Below, in pieces: positions 58,320 through 64,000 of a DNA stretch of 64,000 bases (the stretch's first letter is position 1; each line of letters begins with the position of its first letter). The DNA is from Hepsetus odoe (lineage: Eukaryota > Chordata > Actinopteri > Characiformes > Hepsetidae). Below the pieces are notes generated by a model. That model was given only the letters and a program-made list of their open reading frames with translations. It was not told the DNA's origin and made no database searches. The position numbers were made by a program, and so were the translations under genes. The stretch covers positions 28,798,801 through 28,862,800 of the forward strand of contig CM029366.1 of assembly GCA_017165825.1 (NCBI GenBank). Reading direction: 5' to 3'.

Positions 58320-60095
58320 TGGTTTTTCTTTCGGGAAGATTAAAAATCAGCACTTTGTAATCTTTAAAATCTAAATCTGCCTGTAAAACGAGCACTAAAT
58401 CCACTCAGCAACAGCTTTGCTATTTCAGGCCTTATTACTTTTACACACAGGCTTTAAGAGAGTTTTGTTTGCTCATAAAAAAAAAAAAATAAATAAATTG
58501 AGTTGAGCGTTTCTCATACCCCTCAGTGTGGCATTTGCCATGCGCAGTAAGATCTAGGTTTTATTCAGTGGAGACCACCAGATTATGAGTTGAAAAAAAG
58601 GTTGTACTCGTTACATTATGTCTTGTTGACCGAAAAGCCCTTGTAATGTACCTTCATTAGGAACTTCCATTACAGGGCCTTACATCACTTGTGGCATGAG
58701 CAATATCACTGGGGAGATTGGTTCTGGTTGCTCGAGAGATTAAGTGCTGTATTGGGCTAAATTACACTGTCAACAGAGATCCCCTATTAAACAAGAAGCA
58801 ATCACTGTTCATACGCCAACCTGACAGTAACATATGACATACAGTGTGTTTAATGCATATAACCATTACGCGTATTGATAGAGAAATGCACACGTGAGTT
58901 TTTGCCTTAAGTTCAGAAAAATGGCTCTTCCAGAATGAGTCACCATGCAATGCTGCCAATCATCCATCTCTCCTGAGTCATGTCTGGAAATTGTAAATGC
59001 CTCACAAAATTGTCATTCGTTTTTAGAAATGAATCATTAATATCAAAATATATGAATCATTAATAATGATTAATCAGAATCACGTCACGCTGCTTCAAGA
59101 GGCAGCCGAGCGCACTATACTTAGAAGCAGAGGATCCGATTTTGAACACTGCAGCGGAAAGCATTCGACAACTGATCTCTATTAGTTACGTTTGTGTTGA
59201 GCCCATACAGCCATTAGTCTCTATTGATTCTAGTTAGTCACAACTGCATTAATTCTAGTTGGTAATGACTGTTGATCCTGCTTAGTGTTTGTGATTAATC
59301 CTAGTCTGTCAATATGGTGCTGAACCACAGAGCTAAAAGAAAAAGTATTAAATGTGAGTCTAATGTTTATCTCCTATTCATCTTTAAACAGTCCGCATAG
59401 AAGATTATTTAGAGACAGCAATTATCTAAACAAGGCAATGCTTTTTTTTTTTTTTTTTTTAATACATTCTCAGCTGTTACCTGAACGTCATGGATCTCTG
59501 TAATATCATTCTTTCATATGGCAATCGGTTAGGAAGAGAGTTAATGAGTGCTCGCTATGGCAGCACACATATTAAAATGGGAAGAAATAAGATAAGCTAA
59601 TGAGCAGCCCTTTGCAGGCTGTTTATGTTGTCTGCAGAACTTCCATTTTTTTCTAGTAAAAAATTTACTTCTTTTGACGCACCTCTACAACACCACTACA
59701 AGTACAAAGAAATATAAAGGCCATAGCCATAAACACCTTTGATTATACAGATGTGCACTCCATAGAGTGTAGACTGCAATGTCCCGGTCAGAAGGGAGAC
59801 TGTATATGCCCTAGTGTTTGCTAAATGTATTGAAAAGCTAGATTTCTTTTGTGAATATTTATATACATTACTTACTGAAATAATGCTGTAAATTAATTCC
59901 ATTTACCTGGCAGTTAAAACCAGGGCTGAGGTGATATTTTGTGGATCATCAGAAAACACTACCACATCAATCTGAGGCAAAACGTGCCTAGTTTTTCAAG
60001 GTGTCTTTAAAAGGATTAGGGTACAGCATTTAGGTGGTTAATCCCTAACTTAAATAATGGGATGAGGACTATAAAAATCCAAAGAAAAGAAATTA
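58320..60095. other. intergenic, nothing recognised
   Basis: It contains an A-run (58478-58490) and a T-run (59443-59460). No supported gene or named repeat. Confidence 0.45.
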
Positions 60096-60097
60096 CT

Positions 60098-60300
60098 GGG
60101 GCAGCAGGGGCCTAGTTGTTAGGATCTGAAAGTTGTGGGTTTGAATCCCAGACCAGTGGGATGCCATTCAGCAAGCTATCGTCCCCATCACAGCTCCCTG
60201 GGCATTTTAAATAGCTGCATGGGTGACAAGCAGAGGCTGAATTTCATTGTCTCACTGTGTACTGTACCGTTCCCAACAGCAAAAATAGTCACTTTCAGTT
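60098..60300 (+). repeat. tRNA-derived SINE (family A), slightly shortened
   Basis: Head GCAGCAGGGGCCTAGTTGTTAG, box B region GGGTTTGAATCCC, ACCAGTGGGATGCCATTC, GCAAGCTATCGTCCCC, tail AATAGTCACTTTCAG. The head lacks about 15 bases between the A and B boxes. Confidence 0.88.
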
Positions 60301-60309
60301 ACATTACTG

Positions 60310-62160
60310 AGTTTTTTTTTATTAATTTTTTTTTTCATAATGATGTGTACACTTTTTTTTTGTGAATATCAGCTTCCAGCAGCAGCCACCTTAAAACCAT
60401 TTCATATTTACACTGCTGTAAAATATTAATTTACTGAACGATTTGTCAGCTTGAAATGGGAGCTGAACTTATTGCACTTTTTGGATGGTATATGAACAAT
60501 TTTGATTAATTTCTTGTCTACGCTGCCTGAATGTCAGTGGGTTATTATCATTACTTCTGCATTTCCTTTTAACTCATCTGACAATGTGTTTTGTTACAGA
60601 GACACATTAATGGTCCAAAAGGCTCGGTTTTCAGGTGCTCTTCTCATCTTGCAGCTGAAGGGTCAAAGCTGCTCATTAGTTTGGATGGCTTCTCCTGATT
60701 GAGAAAGCCTTTAAAGTGTCAGAGTGACCTAATCATGTGACTCCATCTTGGGCTGCTGTTAATACAAGTGGAAGGGCAGAATTGGAACAATCCAGGGAGC
60801 TGGCTGTTGCAGACAACTATTTAATTCTCCCTCAAGTGTGCAAGGACACCGTCTACTGGGTTGATTCCTTGGTAGGATTTAAAACCTAGTGATCCATGCG
60901 GCCTAATGTCAGTGCCAAAGAGGGGGATCTAGGGTTCTGTGCACTTGTGCATTCAAAGATATTGCAAAAATGTAGACTGTGGTCAAGACCCGTTCATGCA
61001 GGCCTATTGATTTTTTTTACTAGGAGCTACTTACAAACATATTTGACAGCCAGTAATTGAGCAGAGACAAACTAGCAATATCAATGTCCCTTTCCAGTCC
61101 TAGCAATAGATTAATGCTTTTAGAGTTTATATACTATTCATTTATGCATCTTATTATACTTAAGGGATCTTGGACTGTGTGGTGAAGAAGAGCAATGTAG
61201 CATGCAGAGTCCTTGTAGCTTATTTTTAAATCATCAATTCTAATTAGCAGTTTGCTCCAGCCCTTCTGCAAAGCTTTGGTGTCATTTAAGAAACCTATAG
61301 ACCCTTCCCAACCCCCCACCCCCCACCCCCCATAACAACTTCTCCACTCTTTGCCTTAATTGCTTTGTTTAACAAAGTGGCGATCAATCATACTTTTCAC
61401 TTGCTACCTGGCACACTAGCCAGCCGTGAAATGGAAGAGAAGGACACCCTCTCTTTTTTGCTCTCTCTAAACATTTTCCTCCTACCATTTCAACTGTCAG
61501 CGAAGATTGAGAGCAGTTTAGATGGAGAGTTTAGCAATTTATTACATGTCCATCTTAATTTCTTAGCCTTCGGATGGTACAGCTTTAATGCTAGCACAGA
61601 GTCATGTATTTGCTGCGGGTGAATCAAGTGTGGCATTGAATAATTGATCTTTTTGCTTTTGTGCTCAGGTATGGGCATTTGTGCATATATGAAATTGACT
61701 ACTTTATTCAACTTTGCATTAGAGAGAGAATAAAAGTGACAACTAATGAACAACCCTAGGTTTTAGTCAATAGCTCAAGGTAGTTTATAATGAGATAGTA
61801 TACAGACCTAACATTGTCAAGGTTACTGAGCATCCTGACATCTTTTCATCATTTCTATAACACCCCCTTATAATATACATACATAGTTGAAATAGCACAT
61901 CTATATCAGTTGGCCTTAACAGGAGAGATGTTACTGCTACCAGGAGAGCTACCTTGGTACAGCAGGAGATTCAATGCATAACCAGATCTGTCCTGTTAGC
62001 CCTGTGGTTCTAGTCCACACCCTTGTAGGTGCATTTTACCCAATATCACTACCGTGTTTTCAGCCATGCTCATCGTAATATAATGTAGCAGGCAAGGTTT
62101 TTCTTATTGACAGATGAAGTATCCACTTAATTTTTCCAGGTTATCAGATGTAGCCTGGCC
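60310..62160. other. intergenic, nothing recognised
   Basis: T-rich patches at 60310-60335 and 60352-60361 and a C-rich tract at 61308-61332 occur. No supported gene. Confidence 0.45.
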
Positions 62161-62165
62161 TGAGG

Positions 62166-62402
62166 GTGGCACGGTGGCACAGTGGGTAGTGCTGTCGCCT
62201 CACAGTGTGAAAGTCCTGGGTTTGATTCCCAGGTGGGACAGTGCGTGTCCTTTCTGTGTTGAGTTTGCATGGTGTCCCTGAGTGTGTGTGTGTCTGCCCT
62301 GCAATGGACTGGTGACCTGTCCAGGGTGTTTCCTCACCTTTCACTCCAGCACCCCCCAATGACCCTAATTAGGACAAGCAGCAATGAAAATGAGTGAGTG
62401 AG
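62166..62402 (+). repeat. family X repeat, best-preserved copy, with a tRNA-like head
   Basis: GGCACGGTGGCACAGTGGGT, GCTGTCGCCTCACAG and GGGTTTGATTCCCAGG resemble A-box and B-box regions. They are followed by CAGTGCGTGTCCTTTCTGTG, GAGTTTGCATGGTGTCC and GCAATGGACTGGTGACCTG, TCCAGGGTGTTTCC and TGAGTGAGTGAGAG at the end. It is a very common fish interspersed repeat; the middle part seen at 52411 is deleted here. Confidence 0.75.
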
Positions 62403-62404
62403 AG

Positions 62405-63375
62405 CCTGGATTGAATTATCAGTGCCTGGAAATACATCACAAATTTATACAAGACTAATATAATGGATCTCATTGGTAATCACAAAAATTACACCATCCT
62501 TCTATGTAAAACTAATTACACTCAAAGGGGCTCAAGTGTCCACATTTTTCTGTAAAATTAGGATGACAAAGGGAATAAGGTCAAGCGACCAAACTCCAGA
62601 CCCATATAATTTGATTAATGAAGCCCTGCTTCCTGCATGGTTTATAAGATGATGAGCTGAGTATAGATCACTTTAAGTGGATCTACCTCCTGATCCAACT
62701 CAACACTGCCCATCAGGATTCTCCATTGCATCTCATCTAGGCTGGCTAAGTGATCATCAATTTAAAGCTGAGTCAGCAGAACCATTTTAAATATTGAATG
62801 TCCTGTGATGAGCTTTATGTAGCACCAAATTCAAAACTTACAGCATACGTTCTGTTTTTTTTTTTTTTTTTGGTATTTGCATACAAATAAAAATGTATAC
62901 AATTACCTTTTTGCTTCATTTTTACTGTGGCCCAGTGATATAGGCTTATTATGTCCTGGGTGAAATGATCAGATTACTGTATGTGTGGGGGTGTTTTCTT
63001 GTGTTTTAATTACAGATGGCAGCTTCACTGTCTCATCTGACTAATAGGCAAGCCATCAGATATTGGCTTGAATTCTATTCGGGCTCCAGAGACTAGTCAA
63101 TACAGCTTGTTCAGCTAATTGAATATCCAATACACATCCATGCTTTGCTGTTGTGCATTGATTAGAACCTCTGATCTCCTGCTTAGGGTCACTCATATTC
63201 ATCCCTTGACTTCATGGAAAAGGTGCACTGGTTAAAGATTCCTGGATTGCTTGATTTCTTTTTTTCATGGCATCAGAGCTATCTGATCCTTATTACAGAA
63301 GGTAAACAGATGCTACTTAGACACATATCACCCTGATATGTGGAGAATGAGACCAGTCAATTCTCTTTTTGTGGT
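62405..63375. other. intergenic, nothing recognised
   Basis: A T-run at 62855-62871. No supported gene or named repeat. Confidence 0.45.
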
Positions 63376-63379
63376 TGGT

Positions 63380-63570
63380 GGCGAGGCCTGAAGCTGTAAT
63401 AATAACATTTAATCCGGGGAGGAAGATATCTGGGCGCGAGCAGATTGCTTTGTGCAAAGTACATTAATTCCCCGTCACTTCATCCAATTACAATTTATTG
63501 ACATGCCGGGGATAATCAAAAGAGAATTTAGGTGAGGTAATCAGAAGGCACTTTTGTTGCTCTCCTCCTG
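63380..63570. promoter_or_regulatory. possible conserved non-coding element
   Basis: Non-repetitive block with ACATTTAATCCGGGG near 63407, GTACATTAATTCCCCG near 63460, CCAATTACAATTTATTGAC near 63484, GATAATCAAAAGAG near 63510 (a TCF/LEF-like ATCAAAAG) and GAGGTAATCAGAAGG near 63534. Motif density only; conservation not tested. Confidence 0.33.
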
Positions 63571-63574
63571 TTAT

Positions 63575-64000
63575 ATTACTGGAGGCTCAGCAGGGTGCCA
63601 GGAGCAAGTCTTCTTTCCCTCACTCCCTCACTCTCTCAGTTTACCATCACAACCTCATATGTTTAGCCTTCGGCCTGAAAGCTGCAAATGGCATCAAGGT
63701 AAATAATGCCATAATGCAACCTTAGTGGCATTTTTCTGTTTTTACAAGACATGAGCAGAAAAAAAACAAACCCTGCAAGCTTTATATTACATAATGCAGT
63801 TTTTGGCAGTGACAGAAGTGAGGTAAGCATGCTAGTCAAAACAGTTTCTGACTTTTTTTTTTTTTGATGTGTAGGCAGTTGGTGGACTTCTGCCATCCTG
63901 ACTTTGCTATAATGCTCAAAAAGCCTGCAGATAGCACATCCTGCAGAATGACAAAGGAACATGCAAAGCAAGGCCAGGAACATGCTCAATAGAGCTAAAG
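63575..64000. other. intergenic to window edge, nothing recognised
   Basis: The minus-strand open frame 63663-63989 (108 residues) has a hydrophobic start, but a Lys run comes from a T-run at 63852-63865 and there is no domain resemblance or splice context. I do not call it a gene. Confidence 0.4.

Noticed and set aside
63663..63989. 108-codon minus-strand frame with hydrophobic N-terminus
   Set aside because: A Lys run derived from a T-run and lack of any domain or splice context argue against a gene.

Overview
The window looks like a vertebrate nuclear chromosome, most likely from a teleost fish. The evidence is split coding exons with canonical AG/GT borders, long AT-rich introns, many (GA)n, (GT)n, (TA)n and (GATA)n microsatellites, several decayed Tc1/mariner transposons of families common in fish, RTE-type LINE pieces, and many copies of tRNA-derived SINEs. 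I cannot name the species; an otophysan fish is a weak guess from the repeats. There are no bacterial-type operons, CRISPR arrays or phage genes.

One host gene is supported: the 3' end of cdh22 (cadherin-22, a type II classical cadherin) on the + strand. Three exons (2667-2784, 10212-10463, 19271-19782) splice in frame to the last 293 residues: part of the fifth extracellular cadherin domain, the membrane helix, the p120-catenin-binding juxtamembrane region and the beta-catenin-binding tail, ending at a stop codon. Earlier exons lie to the left of the window. A 3' UTR follows, ending perhaps near 22.65 kb.

Positions 1-2666 are the intron before the first visible exon. It begins with a broken RTE LINE copy. 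Intron 2785-10211 holds a nearly full-length but inactivated RTE LINE (about 4.0-6.9 kb, minus strand), a SINE and an internally deleted Tc1-like element. Intron 10464-19270 holds SINE and LINE fragments, a Tc1 remnant and blocks of unexplained AT-rich sequence that resemble conserved regulatory DNA.

From about 22.7 kb to 64 kb I find no convincing gene. This tract holds Tc1/mariner remnants at 26.4, 28.8, 44.4, 44.7 and 46.1 kb, a candidate solo LTR at 28.5 kb, about fourteen SINE copies or pieces, one further repeat family, microsatellites, and several blocks rich in homeodomain-like sites that are candidates for cis-regulatory elements. I did not find a convincing new biological system. 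The more interesting points are the two differently deleted LINE copies, nested and chimeric repeats, the LTR-like hairpin element and the candidate enhancers.
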